The notes: generated by a model not told the origin, from the sequence alone. Positions 1 to 10,192 are shown, numbered from the stretch's first letter. The stretch is DNA of 64,000 bases from Lucinisca nassula (GCA_963580285.1 OY757014.1:13840725-13904724), one strand, 5' to 3'. Translations and numbers: made by a program.

Positions 1-164
1 ATATTAGTATTTTCATAAACAACAATAAAATTGTAAATGAAAGAAATCATTGTATAGATATATTGTCTAGCCACGTCTATGTCAAATATCAACAGGTTTA
101 GGTAAGATATATGAATGTGATGCGTTTTTAATACAGAGAACCCATTAGGATAAAGTATGATAAA

Positions 165-440
165 CATTACGAAAACACGCCTATACAAGTACATCCTTAC
201 CTTTATCGTCAATAAAATGAAAATTTTAAGATGAAGAAATGTGATATTTTTCTTATATCTGCTCAAAATACAGATTGTAGGTACTCGTTAGAACCGCCCG
301 CCTCATCGAGGCGGTTCTAACGAGTACACACAATCTGTATTTTAGAGCAGAAATAAGAAAGATAAGGTTTACCCCTGCAAACCCCAGTTTAAATGTGGGG
401 TCCAAGGGGGTCAAAGTTATATAGGCGTGTTTTCGTAATG
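165..440 (+). mobile_element. FB-A hairpin MITE, complete
   Basis: Begins CATTACGAAAACACGCC and ends with the inverse form ...GGCGTGTTTTCGTAATG, so it has terminal inverted repeats of about 20 bp. The centre is a long palindrome (stem motif GGTACTCGTTAGAACCGCC, tip near 310) whose right arm mirrors TTATTTCTGCTC. A second small hairpin of the CCCCAGTTT / AAATGTGGGG type follows. There is no coding capacity, so any movement would need a transposase from elsewhere. Seen directly by comparison with more than 20 other copies in the window. Confidence 0.85.
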
Positions 441-468
441 CTTGCTCATTTGTACCTACCTAGGTATC

Positions 469-552
469 CGCCCCGCCCATCGGGGCTTGAAGATATAGAT
501 GGGCTGCATGATGCTTCCACGCAGAGCTGAAACCAGCCGTACGTGAGTACTT
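469..552 (+). mobile_element. SINE-1, 5' head fragment
   Basis: Matches the head of SINE-1 (GCCCATCGGGGCTTGAAGA, then the GATGCTTCCACGCAGAGCTGA block) seen in full at 24246, 32568 and 60423. The 3' half with the CAAA tail is missing. It starts shortly after the FB-A copy ending at 440. Confidence 0.7.
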
Positions 553-893
553 ATGTTAGGTAATCTTAAGACAAACGTTCTCTGTGGTTAATTGACACGG
601 TCCAGTTAACGCTTTCCTTTCACCCCTAAGCTTCTGTTAATTAGAATTTAGCCCACCCATATCCCCACCTCCCCCCCCCCCCCCCAAAAAAAAAAATAAA
701 TAAAAAACTAAAAAACTAAAAGGGTTGAGCACAATTTAAGTCTTTAAGTCTTTCAATTATAACAAAATATATCCGTATAACGCACAATGAACACTCTGAT
801 CAGATTGTGCAGATGCCAGGTTGGTCTGGGGTTTGTCATATAATCTTATTCGCTAATTATCAAGTATCCTATTTTCTTCTCCAAGATATATCT
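553..893. other. unassigned DNA with C and A tracts
   Basis: I see no gene here. A poly-C run near 669-685 continues into an A-rich run near 686-720; the rest matches nothing else in the window. Confidence 0.5.
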
Positions 894-1168
894 CTTTCAG
901 CGGCCCTAACGAGTACCCACAATCGCTGTTTTGGAGCAAGAATTAACACACTCGCGCATCAACGTGCATTTTTTCATATCTCAAAAAATAGATATTTTTC
1001 TAATGAAAATCCGTGATACTATTCTTATTTATACTGCAAACATAAGTTATGGGTGTTCGTTAGAACCGTCTCAATGAGCGAAAAATAGTGTATACCCCGG
1101 TAACCCCGGTTTTCTCCTATACAAAGTGGGGTTTAGGGGGTTTCATTTCACGGACTTGTTAACCTAAT
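894..1168 (+). mobile_element. decayed FB-B with an FB-A arm fragment
   Basis: Positions 894-940 are a hairpin right-arm fragment (CTAACGAGTACCCACAATC). From about 941 an FB-B copy follows: the GTGCATTTTTTCATATCTC block, CTTATTTATACTGCAAACAT, a half-lost hairpin, the CCCCGGTTTTCTC...AGTGGGGTTTAGG hairpin, and the TTTCACGGACTTGTTAAC right end. The hairpin right arm is deleted and the left end is degraded. Confidence 0.65.
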
Positions 1169-1248
1169 GTATGTATTCACTTTTTTGAGGTAAATACCAA
1201 AACTATTATTTCTTCGAGTGTATTGAAAACATAAAATTCTTCACTCGT

Positions 1249-1418
1249 GCAAAAAAAAAAAAAAAAAAAAAAAAAAAGAAACTTTCCTAACGAGTGCGTT
1301 GAAAACGTCTTAGTTTTTCGTGACGAGTATGCAGCATGGGTGTTTTTTATAACATTTTCAATACACGAATACACGAGAAGAAATATTTTCCTGTGTTTTT
1401 TTTTTTTTTTTTTTTTTG
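1249..1418. repeat. poly-A and poly-T tracts
   Basis: An A run near 1251-1276 and a T run near 1398-1418 bracket about 120 bp. Overlapping ORFs predicted on both strands here are lysine or phenylalanine runs created by the tracts and are not genes. Confidence 0.7.
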
Positions 1419-1521
1419 GCGACAAAACAGAAATCTTTTCATTTTATACGTGACAATGCCGGTATACTGTAGTTTAACATCTGTTTATCATAAGCTTCGC
1501 AGTGTGAAAATAATATCCCGT

Positions 1522-1668
1522 GGCAAACAGTGCAGGCCCAAATCAGACTGATCTGGGCCTACACTGTTTTAAAAATTTTCAGCCATTTTCCAAATAGGTT
1601 TTGAAGAAAACACAACCTGCCACCCCTAAATTTTGAAATGGACTCCTGCTATATATAAGCCATTCCCA
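1522..1668 (-). mobile_element. TTAA-MITE-1, truncated
   Basis: Read on the minus strand it runs from the TATATATAGCAGGAGTCC block through AAATTTAGGGGTGGCAGG to the hairpin core (CAGTGTAGGCCCAGATCAG...GGGCCTGCACTG). Both TTAA ends are missing. Full copies lie at 1966, 9882 and 21904. Confidence 0.7.
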
Positions 1669-1965
1669 TCACGTAAAGCAAGTCCGTGAAGAACCCCTCC
1701 AAAACACGCTCTGTTTTAACAGGGGCATACATTATTTTGCGCATTCTGGTCCAAGAAATAGATTGTGGGTACTCGTTAGAGCAGTCTCAATGATGGGTTT
1801 CAAACAAACCATTGACAGGCACGTGGAAATCAGCAGTGCAAAGCTACTGTACTTAGTAGCGTTTGTCAATCGGTCTCAAAATTATCAAAACTTTAACATA
1901 GAGTCAACTGCGTTCTACTTTACACACATTGAACATCAAGGCCAAGTTGTTCAAAACAGCGTTAG

Positions 1966-2197
1966 TTAACCCTTTTTTGTACCAAATGGAATCTTCCACC
2001 TTATATATAGCAGGACTCCATTTCAAAATTTAGGGGTGTCAAGTTGTGTTTCCATCAAAATATATTTGGAAAGTGACTGAACTTTCAGCAAACAGTGCAG
2101 GCCCTGATCAGACGCCGCGTTCTGTGGCATCTGATCTGGGTCTGCACTGTTTGCCAAGGTACCCCTTTAGGGGTTTCTGGTATACTGAATGGGTTAA
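1966..2197 (+). mobile_element. TTAA-MITE-1, complete
   Basis: Bounded by TTAA on both sides, with CCC/GGG-initiated inverted ends (TTAACCCTTTTTTGTACC ... GGTATACTGAATGGGTTAA). TTAA target sites and CCC-starting ends are hallmarks of piggyBac-family transposons, so I infer a non-autonomous piggyBac-type element. The inside carries a hairpin (AACAGTGCAGGCCCTGATCAG ... mirrored) with a GC-rich tip (GACGCCGCGTTCTGTGGCATC). No ORF. Confidence 0.8.
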
Positions 2198-2367
2198 TGA
2201 GCTCGCTACTGGTCAAAACGTTAACTATTCAATAGGTACCTAATACTCTTGTATTTCTGCTGGAAAATGTGAGGAGCTTTTTGCAAAATTGATGCAAACC
2301 CTATTCGCATTTTTTTTGCTGTACAAAATGATCAAAATTTTAACGACTCGTTAACTAACGACTTTGC

Positions 2368-2370
<3 letters not shown>

Positions 2371-2416
<46 letters not shown>

Positions 2417-2417
2417 A
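2371..2417. repeat. AAAT/ATAA microsatellite
   Basis: Uninterrupted 4-bp repeats, about eleven units, just upstream of a unique AT-rich stretch. Nothing else is recognised between 2198 and 2737. Confidence 0.9.
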
Positions 2418-2737
2418 AGTGGCATTAGGTTATTTTGTGTATGCGGCATAAAACAAACACTTTCCCTAAAAATACTATAATATTTGAAAAGCAATTTAAT
2501 CCGTTTATATATGGACCAATGAATCATCATTTTTAGTTAAAACAAATATGCCACTTTAATACCCTTAAGCTATTGTCTGAGAAAAGGATTAACGGTCACA
2601 ACCGATAGTCACCGAAAGCTGCCGGCAATAACCGTATTGCTTTAAAACAAGTGTCAAGTAGCGTAATTCTGGAGGCTACCTTGAAAAACTGCCAGTACAG
2701 GTTTGTTCCCTTGATTTCACATGGCCGAACTTTTCCC

Positions 2738-2897
2738 GTATGCCTATAAACCGTAGTGGTTTCATCGGGCGGCAGGGCTTGAGATGTCATTTCGTCTCAA
2801 TGTCGGGTAAAAGTCTCACAAAATTGGAATCAACGTCTCCAAAATGAGCTATACAGTGTTGACGGGGACGTTCAACATCATATCAAACAAACAAATC
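2738..2897 (+). mobile_element. SINE-1, 3' half
   Basis: Carries the GGCAGGGCTTGAGATGTCAT block, the GTCGGGTAAAAG block, AACGTCTCCAAAATGA, GACGGGGACGTT and a CAAACAAACAAA tail, all shared with the full SINE-1 copies. The 5' head is absent or too diverged. Confidence 0.75.
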
Positions 2898-2970
2898 CTA
2901 CCTAGGTACAAGCTATGCATTTTGTTATATATTCAATATATTTTTGAGTTGCTGTACCACTGGACTTATC

Positions 2971-3237
2971 CATCACGAAAACATGCCTATATAATTTTGA
3001 CCCCCTTTAACCCCACTTTTATATAGTAAAACTTGGGTTTGCAGGGGTTATCCTTATTTTTCTTATTTCTGGTCTAAAAATATAGATTGTGAGTACTCGT
3101 TAGAACCGCACATTCGGGGTGGTTCTAACGAGTACCCAAATCTATATTTTGAGCAAAAATAAGACAAGAATTTCATCTTAAAATTTTCTTTTTTTTTCCG
3201 GCGATAAAGGTTGCAATTTATTTGTAAAGGCGTAATG
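2971..3237 (-). mobile_element. FB-A hairpin MITE
   Basis: Reverse copy starting CATCACGAAAACATGCC. It has the small hairpin (CCCCACTTTTATAT...AAACTTGGGG), the central palindrome with tip near 3110 (AACCGCACATTCGGGGTGGTT), and the far end. The far end has lost about 9 bp: GGCGTGTTTTCGTAATG is reduced to GGCGTAATG. Confidence 0.8.
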
Positions 3238-3730
3238 AACTTCAATATTTCTTTGCTTTATAGAGGTCACAAAATGTATGCAATTTCAGAGGCCTAGATA
3301 AACAAGTTTTAAAGTTGGCATTTTCCGGATAAGCCCTAAATGAGCAGGATATGGTTAAGGAAAACGAAAAACAGCTGGCCATGTTTACCATGCAGCCTAT
3401 ACTTGAGGACAATGTACCCACTAGTGCCCCCAGTTCTTTAATCAGTAATACGAAGAAATGTTTGCCTTACTTCGTGTTAACATACAAATTGAGATTTATA
3501 GAAGTTAATCAATATCTGTAAACTATATATTATAATTATAAGCTATTATTTTCCTTTCAGTCTGAATATACGAGAGTATACAGGAGACTATCACTAAACA
3601 ATACAAATATCATCTGGAATAAACTTAGACTGATACGCACGATTCGCAAAAAACAAACAAAACGCAATTACATGTTTATATCCTGTTACCAATTCTAACC
3701 AACGGCTTCATAACGATTACACACCCGTGT
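3238..3730. other. unassigned DNA
   Basis: AT-rich stretch between two FB-A copies. I find no repeat shared with the rest of the window and no credible reading frame. Confidence 0.5.
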
Positions 3731-4165
3731 CATTACGAAAAACACGCCTGTACAAATACATTGTAAACTTTACCGTCGAAAATACTAAAATTTTAAGATT
3801 AAAATTGTAATATTTTTCTTATTTCTGCTCAAAATATAGATTGTGTGTACGCGTTAGATATTTGCGATATTTTTCTTATTTCTGCGCAAAATATAGATTG
3901 TGTGTACGCATTAGAACCGTCTCGACGAGGCGGTTCTAACTAGTACCCACAATCTATATTTTAGAAGTACTCACAATCTTTATTTTAGAGCAGAAATAAG
4001 AGAAATAAGGTTTACCCTTGTATACACCATTTTAGTTATATTTCTTATTACTGGTCCAAAAATATATTGTGGGTACTCACAATCTATGCTTTTTATCAAA
4101 AAAAATGAATACCCCCGTAACCTCACATTTTTCTAGATAAAGTAGGGTTTAGAAGCCGAGCCAGC
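3731..4165 (+). mobile_element. FB-A, internally duplicated and 3' decayed
   Basis: Starts CATTACGAAAAACACGCC. The left hairpin arm block (ATATTTTTCTTATTTCTGC ... GATTGTGTGTACGC) is present twice in a row, at about 3811-3865 and 3863-3912, before a normal tip and right arm. Right-arm material is also partly repeated near 3960-4000 and 4030-4090. The right end is lost before the next FB-A at 4174. Confidence 0.7.
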
Positions 4166-4173
4166 CAGCATCA

Positions 4174-4452
4174 CATTACGAAAACACGCCTATACAAATA
4201 CATTGCCAATTTTTTGGCCAAAAATTAGAAACTTTAAGAGGAAAAATTGTGATATTTTTCTTATTTCTGCTCAAAACATAGATTGCGGGGACTCGATAGA
4301 ACCGCCTCAACGAGGCGGTTCTATCGAGTACCCATAATCTATATTTTTGAGCATAAATAAGAAAAATAATGTATACCCCCTTGAACCCCACTTTTACTAT
4401 ATAAAAGTGGGATATGATGGGGTCAAAATTATATAGGCGTGTTCTCGTGATG
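4174..4452 (+). mobile_element. FB-A hairpin MITE, complete
   Basis: Both ends are intact (CATTACGAAAACACGCC ... GGCGTGTTCTCGTGATG). Both arms carry a matched variant: left ACTCGATAGAACC at 4291-4303, right GGTTCTATCGAGT at 4317-4329, where most copies read GTTAG/CTAAC. The small hairpin CCCCACTTTTAC...AAAAGTGGG is present. Confidence 0.85.
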
Positions 4453-4491
4453 AAACAGCGGGCAAAAGTCGATCCGACAGCGATACGACGT

Positions 4492-4606
4492 TCCTACAAT
4501 CTATCTTTTGAGCAGAAATATGAAAAATATCCGGATTTTTATCAGAAAAAAAAAATCATTTTTGGTAGTAAAATTTTACCAATGTATTTGAAAAGGCGTG
4601 TTTTCG
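4492..4606 (-). mobile_element. FB-A, half copy
   Basis: Only the part outside one hairpin arm remains: CAATCTATCTTTTGAGCAG, an A-run, the TTTACCAATGTATTTG block, and GGCGTGTTTTCG at its end. It runs directly into the CATTACG start of the next FB-B. Confidence 0.65.
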
Positions 4607-4882
4607 CATTACGATAACACTCCCTGCGACATAGTGCATTTTTCACATCTCCAAAATGGCTACTTTTCTGATGAAAATCCATGACATTTTTCTTGCAAAT
4701 ACTGCAAACATAGGTTGTAAGTCCTCGTTAGAACCGCCTTATTGAGGCGGTTCTAACGAGTGCCCACAACATATGTCTTTGAGCAAAAATAAGAAAAATA
4801 ATATATACCCCCGTAATCCCCAGTTTTCTCTATATAAAGAGGGGTATAGGGGTCTTCATTTCGCGGACGTGTTCACGTGATG
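4607..4882 (+). mobile_element. FB-B hairpin MITE, complete
   Basis: FB-B type: starts CATTACGATAACACTCC with a GACATAGTGCATTTTT block and ends GGACGTGTTCACGTGATG. The centre is a palindrome (GTCCTCGTTAGAACCGCC, tip TTATT) flanked by CTTGCAAATACTGCAAACAT and TCTTTGAGCAAAAATAAG. The small hairpin CCCCAGTTTTCTC...AGAGGGG has TATATAAA in its loop. Confidence 0.85.
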
Positions 4883-5147
4883 GTAATATGTTTTTCGCTT
4901 CTCAGGCTACATGAATTAATCTATAGCAATAACAACTGATCATTGCGAAACTGTAGGACCTGTTATGTTTTGATTAGAAATATGGATTATTATTCTGGCA
5001 GTTTATATTATTAAATATTGATAAATCCCCCATAGCAGACCGTTTAACGACGATTTCAACGTTTATTGTATCCAGATATTATACTTTTGAAACATTATGG
5101 ATATGTTGCATAGCTCTAGTATTGTTAGATGGTTTCTTTTCTTATCT

Positions 5148-5475
5148 CATTACGAAAACAAGCCTGTACAATTGTATAAAAAATTTTACAACCCTACCCC
5201 CTCCCCCCTCCCCCCTCCCCAACCCCCGCACTAAAAATAAAATGAAAATTTTTTGATAAAAAATCTGATATCTTTTGTTCTACTCAAAACATAGATTGTG
5301 GGCGCCAGTTAGAACCGCCATGGCCAGGGGCCAGGCGGCGCTAACGAGTATCCACAATCTGGTTTCTGAACAGAAATAAGAAAACAAAATAATGTATACC
5401 TCTGTCAATCCCAGTTTTACTGTATAAAATTGGAGTTTAAGGGGGTCAAAAATATATAGGCGTGTTTTCGTGATG
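5148..5475 (+). mobile_element. FB-A with C-rich expansion
   Basis: Ends are conserved, but a run of CCCCCTCC repeats (about 5197-5228) has expanded inside the left flank. The hairpin tip is altered to a GC-rich CCATGGCCAGGGGCCAGG, so the top of the stem no longer pairs as in other copies. Confidence 0.75.
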
Positions 5476-5610
5476 TGTGTTCATTATGCTAACAGGTCCT
5501 TGTCAGGAACATCCTTGTTAGCCCAGCTTTAAAGCCGGGCTATGGTGTCTATTGACAGTTCTTTGTCAAACCAGGCCCTGAATACAGTAAAATTGCGCTA
5601 TTTAGGCCAG

Positions 5611-5829
5611 TTAAAATGAACCCTTCTCTTGCTGAATATTCATTTAAGCCAAACCCATTTCTGTCTATCAACCAATCAAATTACTTGATGTAATTAATTG
5701 CTACAAATTCATTAATTAAATGTCAAACAGTGAAGATCCTGATCAGATGGCTTCTTCAGAAGCCATCTGATCTGGATCTACACTGTTTCCAAAGATAGAG
5801 GTTGTCGTGAACAGCAAGATAAGGGTTAA
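5611..5829 (+). mobile_element. TTAA-MITE-2
   Basis: Second TTAA family, with ends of the TTAACCCTTATCTTGCTG type; here the left end is interrupted (TTAAAATGAACCCTTCTC) and the right end is CAGCAAGATAAGGGTTAA. The centre has a near-perfect hairpin, CAGTGAAGATCCTGATCAG / CTGATCTGGATCTACACTG, around the tip ATGGCTTCTTCAGAAGCCAT. The TTAA and CCC/GGG ends again suggest a piggyBac-type origin. Confidence 0.75.
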
Positions 5830-5869
5830 GACTCATTCTGCCTTTAGCTAAAATTAAGGTTTTGGCTAT

Positions 5870-6033
5870 TCTTCCTTAGCGTTTTCAGCTCCTAAGGACC
5901 TTTATAAGAGACCATTTTTCTGACTGTGCAAACATTGGTCTTAAAGACCTCAACTTAACAGTCCAAAAGGTGGTCTTGATAAAGGAATTTAAGTGTACAT
6001 TCTGAAATCAAAATAAAACAATATGTAAGCATT
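5870..6033. repeat. decayed GACCACC-family hairpin
   Basis: Contains AAGAGACCATTTTTCTGAC and AGTCCAAAAGGTGGTCTTG, weakly inverted to each other. These resemble the GACCACCTTTGGGACTGTTC hairpins at 37886, 40853 and 54737. Very diverged. Confidence 0.35.
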
Positions 6034-6360
6034 CATCACGAAAACGCCTGTATGATTTTGATCCCCACCCCCACCCCATTAAACCCCACGTTTATTTAGC
6101 AAAACTGGGGTTTAGAGGGGGGTAAACATTAATTTTCTTATTTATGCTAAAAATATTGATGTTTGGTTCTCGTAAGAACTGCCTCGGCTCCCGACGAGTG
6201 CCCACAATCTATGTTTAGTGCAGAAATATGAACAACGATATCGGATTTTTTTTTTCGAAAAATTTTCACTTATTCTTTTGTGTGCGTGTGTGTGTGGGGG
6301 GGGGGGGGGGGAGGGTGTTAGCAAAATTCTCAATATATTTGAATATGCGTGTTTACGTAG
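6034..6360 (-). mobile_element. FB-A, diverged
   Basis: Reverse FB-A with start CATCACGAAAACGCC, the small hairpin around 6087-6118, a hairpin left arm at about 6150-6185, and a mutated tip. A GT run followed by a G run (6281-6312) is inserted in the outer flank. The end reads ATGCGTGTTTACGTAG. Confidence 0.7.
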
Positions 6361-6582
6361 TACTATATCATTCTAAATTTTATTAAAACACTGGCGAAAT
6401 GCTAGAGTTTGCTTTGCTAGGTAAATCCACTGAACCTCTCTACGATAACGGTACCGTTATTCTTGGCGTTTCTAACGTTAAAGTAGAAAATGGGGGATAA
6501 TATGACAATTGTTCACCATTAAATGTCATCTTATGAGCCAATAAAGAATTCCTGTTGTCACAAAGGCATGTTGCCTTAATAT

Positions 6583-6758
6583 TAACCCTTATCCCACTGC
6601 ATAAATTAATTTAACCACACCAATTTACATTTCAACCAATCAAATTTCTTGATGCGATGTATTCATTCAGATTCGCAAACTAAATGGCAAACAGTGTAGA
6701 TCCTGATCATATGGCTTACAAAGGTATGGGTTATCGTGAACAGCAGCATAAGTGTTAA
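6583..6758 (+). mobile_element. TTAA-MITE-2, hairpin half lost
   Basis: TTAACCCTTATCCCACTGC at the left, CAGCAGCATAAGTGTTAA at the right. Only the left hairpin arm remains (AACAGTGTAGATCCTGATC) and the mirror arm is deleted. It shares CAACCAATCAAATT with the copy at 5611. Confidence 0.7.
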
Positions 6759-6776
6759 GCTGCTTTCATGGAGGCA

Positions 6777-7150
6777 TTCATGCGAACTGAACAAATTATT
6801 TGTCTTAATCGCGACGGAATTAATGGCGAGGATTGTGGCCACGTAAAATCGATTTAAGCGCCCCCACCTCCAGTGGGATTCGTTTGCGCTGACCGTTCTA
6901 AGGCGGTTCTTCTGTCGCGGTTTATTTTTGTTATGGTATTTCTTTGGGTGTTTGTGTAACTTATATTATTTTATTTTGGATAGCCTATCAGCCATTTTGT
7001 GGGAAAGTGTCCTTTTGGCTTTCCGCTATTGGTCTGTTGTTTCGTGTTTGTGTTTCTTTCCCTTTGGTGTCTCTAATGGGAGCTTAGGGTTAATTGTACC
7101 GATTCCTGATCATTGCCTCCACTTCTATTTCAACTTCAAACGTTATAACG
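6777..7150 (+). repeat. interspersed repeat R-E
   Basis: About 370 bp repeat also found at 10361 (reverse), 12357, 20076 and as fragments. Markers in order are ACTGAACAAATTATTTGTC, AATCGCGACGG, GAGGATTGTGGCCACG, TAAAATCGATTTAAGC, GACCGTTCTAAGGCGG, GCCATTTTGTGGGAAAG, TCCCTTTGGTGTC and GATTCCTGATCATTGCC. Its class is unknown: no TIRs, tail or pol III boxes are visible. An open frame crosses the 3' half, but its conservation may simply reflect copy similarity. Confidence 0.7.
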
Positions 7151-7203
7151 GTATAGTTTGATAGGGGTATAAAATCCAATAAAAATGGTGTGTCATGCAA
7201 TCC

Positions 7204-7482
7204 ACGTAACGATAACACACCCGTGCAACATAGTGCATTTTTACACATCTCCAAAATGGCTATTTTTCTGATGAAAATCTGTGATAGTTTTCTTATTTTT
7301 ACTCCAAACATAGGTTGTGTGGCTCGTTAGAACCGCTTCGATGATGTGGTTCTAACGATTACCCACAACCTATGACCTGGAGCAGAAATAAGAAAAATAA
7401 TGTATAGCCCCGTATACCTCAGTTTTCTCTATATAAAGTGGGGTTTAGGGGATGTTCATTTCACGGACTTGTTCACGTGATG
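7204..7482 (+). mobile_element. FB-B hairpin MITE, near complete
   Basis: CGTAACGATAACACACCCG start, GGACTTGTTCACGTGATG end, central palindrome around 7320-7365, small CCTCAGTTTTCTC...AGTGGGG hairpin with a TATATAAA loop. It sits about 50 bp beyond the end of R-E. Confidence 0.85.
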
Positions 7483-7554
7483 AACATTGACATATCTGGT
7501 CAAACAGACATTTTTCGAAGAACTTTTGAGCGTCTATTTTAAAAATGACGCGTT

Positions 7555-8021
7555 ATAGGAGTTCGTCTGTTTCTTCGCAAAGCCGTCAACCCTAATGTAA
7601 GAGTCAATCTTTCAAGAATCATAAGAGTTCCATTAATGACACTTGGTACAAACTTCCATCTCTGCAAGGCAAGTTAAATGCAAGCATCAATATTTGAACT
7701 TGACCTACATTTCACAGCTCACTGACCGTCAACCTTTGCGTTTACCCCCAATGTAAGAGAACTATAAGAGATTTATTAATGATATTTGGTACAAAATTGC
7801 ATCTAGAGGTTGCAACTTTATTGCAAACATATATATTTAACCTTGGCCTAGAACATTATGGTTCACTGACTTTGTAAACTATTGCGTAAATTGTAGCGGT
7901 CGACCTAAAGTCAAGTCTATTTCTCAAGAACTTTAAGAGCACTATTTATAATACTTTTATCTATGGATGGCAACTTTATTGCAAACATACATAGCTGACT
8001 TTGATCTATATTTCATGGTTC
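7555..8021. repeat. degenerate tandem array, about 155 bp units
   Basis: Three diverged units can be lined up on AATGTAAGAG, CTTGGTACAAA or TTTGGTACAAA, TGCAACTTTATTGCAAACAT and GGTTCACTGAC. Divergence is high, so the array is old. It lies between R-E at 6777 and an R-E 3' fragment at 8022. Confidence 0.55.
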
Positions 8022-8168
8022 ACTGACCTTTACTGTCCTTTTGGCTTTCCGCTATTGATGTTTCCATTAGGGTCTAGTTTTTTCATGTATGTGTTTCTTT
8101 CCCTTGGTGTCTCTGATGGGAGCTGTGGATTAATTGCATCGATTCCTAATCATTGCCTTCACTTCTGT
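8022..8168 (+). repeat. R-E, 3' fragment
   Basis: Starts CTGTCCTTTTGGCTTTCCGC and continues through TTCCCTTGGTGTCTC and GATTCCTAATCATTGCC, matching the last 150 bp of the R-E copy at 6777. The frame over it encodes residues similar to those in the copies at 6928 and 10380, but no known protein. Confidence 0.65.
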
Positions 8169-8239
8169 TTTGTTAGCTTTAACGTCAAAATAGTACAGGG
8201 CGGCGGTTTGACACTTCACCTCTGGCATCTTTTAAATGG

Positions 8240-8930
8240 TCTCGGTTGATTGGTAAGATGTAAGACCGTGACCGATTCATCTAAGCGTGACGAAGATAGA
8301 TATCCCCTATTGGGTACCTATAAGTTTGGGATAAGTCTTCGGAGTTTGTAGGTAAAGCTTTATATCAGGCTGAAATTGAATAAAAAGTGTTATGAATTTT
8401 CAGTTTTGCGGGACTCTGAGCACCTTCTAGATATAACTTAGTCTCTATTTTGTGGCTTAAAGTTTGAGTTATCTCTTGAGTATCTGACCGTTTTTCAGGA
8501 TTAAATTGAAATAGCTTAGTTGTTTCAAAAAGGTGCTATAAGTTTATAGTTTTGAGGGACTTTGAGCACAGAGTCTTTGTTAGTTGTAGTTAAAGATTTT
8601 GAGTAAACTTTCCGCCAGAGCTGTGGCGCCAAACTATCACCCCCTTAACTAAGCTTGACGAGGCTGAAAGGTACCTATAAAGTTGGACGTAGCTTCTGGA
8701 GTTTGTTAGAATTTTTTTCAGGCTTAAATTGAAATAGCTTAGTTATTTCAAAAAAGGAGCTATATATTTTTTACTTTTAAGGAATTGAGCATTTTCTGAA
8801 AAATTATCTTAGAGCGCTGAAAGTTTTCAGTTTTCAGGATCTTTGATCACCTACTAGAAATAATCTCTGGAGTTTGTAGCTGAAAGTTTTTGCGTAAACT
8901 GTCAAGAGGTCCAAGTTTACCGCCAGATGA
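8240..8930. repeat. degenerate internal duplications
   Basis: The block TTAAATTGAAATAGCTTAG + TTTCAAAAA + GCTATA occurs at about 8503 and 8731. Blocks on GACTCTGAGCACC / GACTTTGAGCAC and CTGGAGTTTGT recur several times. This looks like an old tandem array with units of roughly 200-230 bp; its class is unknown. Confidence 0.4.
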
Positions 8931-9524
8931 CATTATGTCGGTTTTGTATCTTAAGACTTCATAGTGTCGTATTAGTGATATCTTAACCTCCACATCTACA
9001 ATGTGTAACCCAACTTCTCCACACTGAAATTGTGTAACCTACCTCCACCACTCCACAATGAAATTTTACGTGGTGTGGAGAAAATCGACCAACAACGTAG
9101 AGATTCCACATCAAAACATTCGGCAACGTTGCTGCAACGCTTTCTGGTTTATAAGATTGATTATAAGACTCATCTTAAAATGCTGAACGAAGAACAATGT
9201 TGGAATTTGCATTAGCGGAAATTATCACACCATCCCAAGTGCTGAACCAATCAAAAACACTTCTTTTTCTATTCGGTAATTCTAGATCTAGGTTACTTAA
9301 AGATATGGATTTGAAAATGTCACAGAAATATGTAGCAATGCTGATATTCTTGTGATACGTTTAAACCGATCATCCAACCTGGCAATTATGTTGCTCCCAG
9401 TCATTTGAGAGAGAAATGCAGTCTGCTGTCAATACATTTGAACACAGATTCTTGACATGAGTTAATGTTGCCATTGGTGTTGTTTTTGATGAGGATTTTT
9501 GCTGAAGATGAAAACCAAACCAAG
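8931..9524. other. unassigned DNA
   Basis: No recognisable gene or repeat. A short duplication around CTCCACA...AATGTGTAACC appears near 8990-9060. Confidence 0.45.
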
Positions 9525-9802
9525 CATTACGAAAACACGCCTATACAAACACATTGCCACCTTTATCGCCGAAAATGGAAATTTTATGATGAATAATTGT
9601 GATATTTTTCTTATTTCTGCTCAAAATTCAGATTGTGGGCACTCGTTAGAACCGCCTCATCGAGGCGGTTCTAACGAGTACCCAAAATCTATATTTTGGA
9701 GCAGAAATAAGGAAAATTAGGTATACCCCAGGAAACCCCAGTTTTACTTTATAAAAGTGGGGTTCAAGGGGGTCAAAATTATAGAGGCGTGTTTTCGTGA
9801 TG
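9525..9802 (+). mobile_element. FB-A hairpin MITE, complete
   Basis: A clean full-length copy: CATTACGAAAACACGCC ... GGCGTGTTTTCGTGATG. The palindrome stem is GCACTCGTTAGAACCGCCTC / GAGGCGGTTCTAACGAGTAC with tip ATC, and the small hairpin is CCCCAGTTTTAC / TAAAAGTGGGG. Confidence 0.9.
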
Positions 9803-9881
9803 GTACAAATTCCCAAAGAGTTTTGGTAATTACTAGGAGGTTATCAGTTTCTCTTTGGTAATGAAAAAGATGAATGTATTT

Positions 9882-10106
9882 TTAACCCTTTTGTACCAAA
9901 TGGAATCTTTCTCCTTATATATAGCAGGAGTCCATTTCAAAATTGAGGGGTGTCAGGTTGTGCTTCATCAAATTTTATTTCGAAAATGACTTAACTTTTA
10001 GCAAACACTGGAGGCCCTGATCAGACGCCGCGTTCTGCGGCGTCTGATCTGGGCCTGCACTGTTTGCCAATTACCCCTTAAGGGGTTTCCGGTACTAAAT
10101 GGGTAA
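9882..10106 (+). mobile_element. TTAA-MITE-1, complete
   Basis: TTAACCCTTTTGTACCAAATG left end, GGTACTAAATGGGTAA right end (last TTAA decayed). The hairpin arms are CTGGAGGCCCTGATCAGACGC and the mirrored GCGTCTGATCTGGGCCTGC, with a CGCGTTCTGCG tip. Confidence 0.8.
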
Positions 10107-10153
10107 ATGTAGTCCTGAATGTTCTGCATGGTACCTTTTCGGTGTATTCAGAT

Positions 10154-10192
10154 ATTGTAGATCTTGCATATGTTGATGATGTGATGGCACCG
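10154..10192 (+). pseudogene. possible LINE reverse transcriptase remnant
   Basis: Thirteen codons read IVDLAYVDDVMAP, which fits the palm-domain motif of LINE reverse transcriptases (hydrophobic, x-DD). Frames on either side do not continue convincingly, so this is at best a scrap, and a chance match is possible. Confidence 0.25.

Noticed and set aside
3731..4452. CRISPR-like spaced repeats
   Set aside because: Repeats are palindromic transposon arms with unequal spacing in a eukaryotic genome, not an array of short repeats and spacers.
6928..7161. hydrophobic 77-codon ORF with relatives at 8001, 10380 and 12398
   Set aside because: Conserved because it lies in R-E copies; frames differ in start and end, are broken in other copies, and show no known domain.
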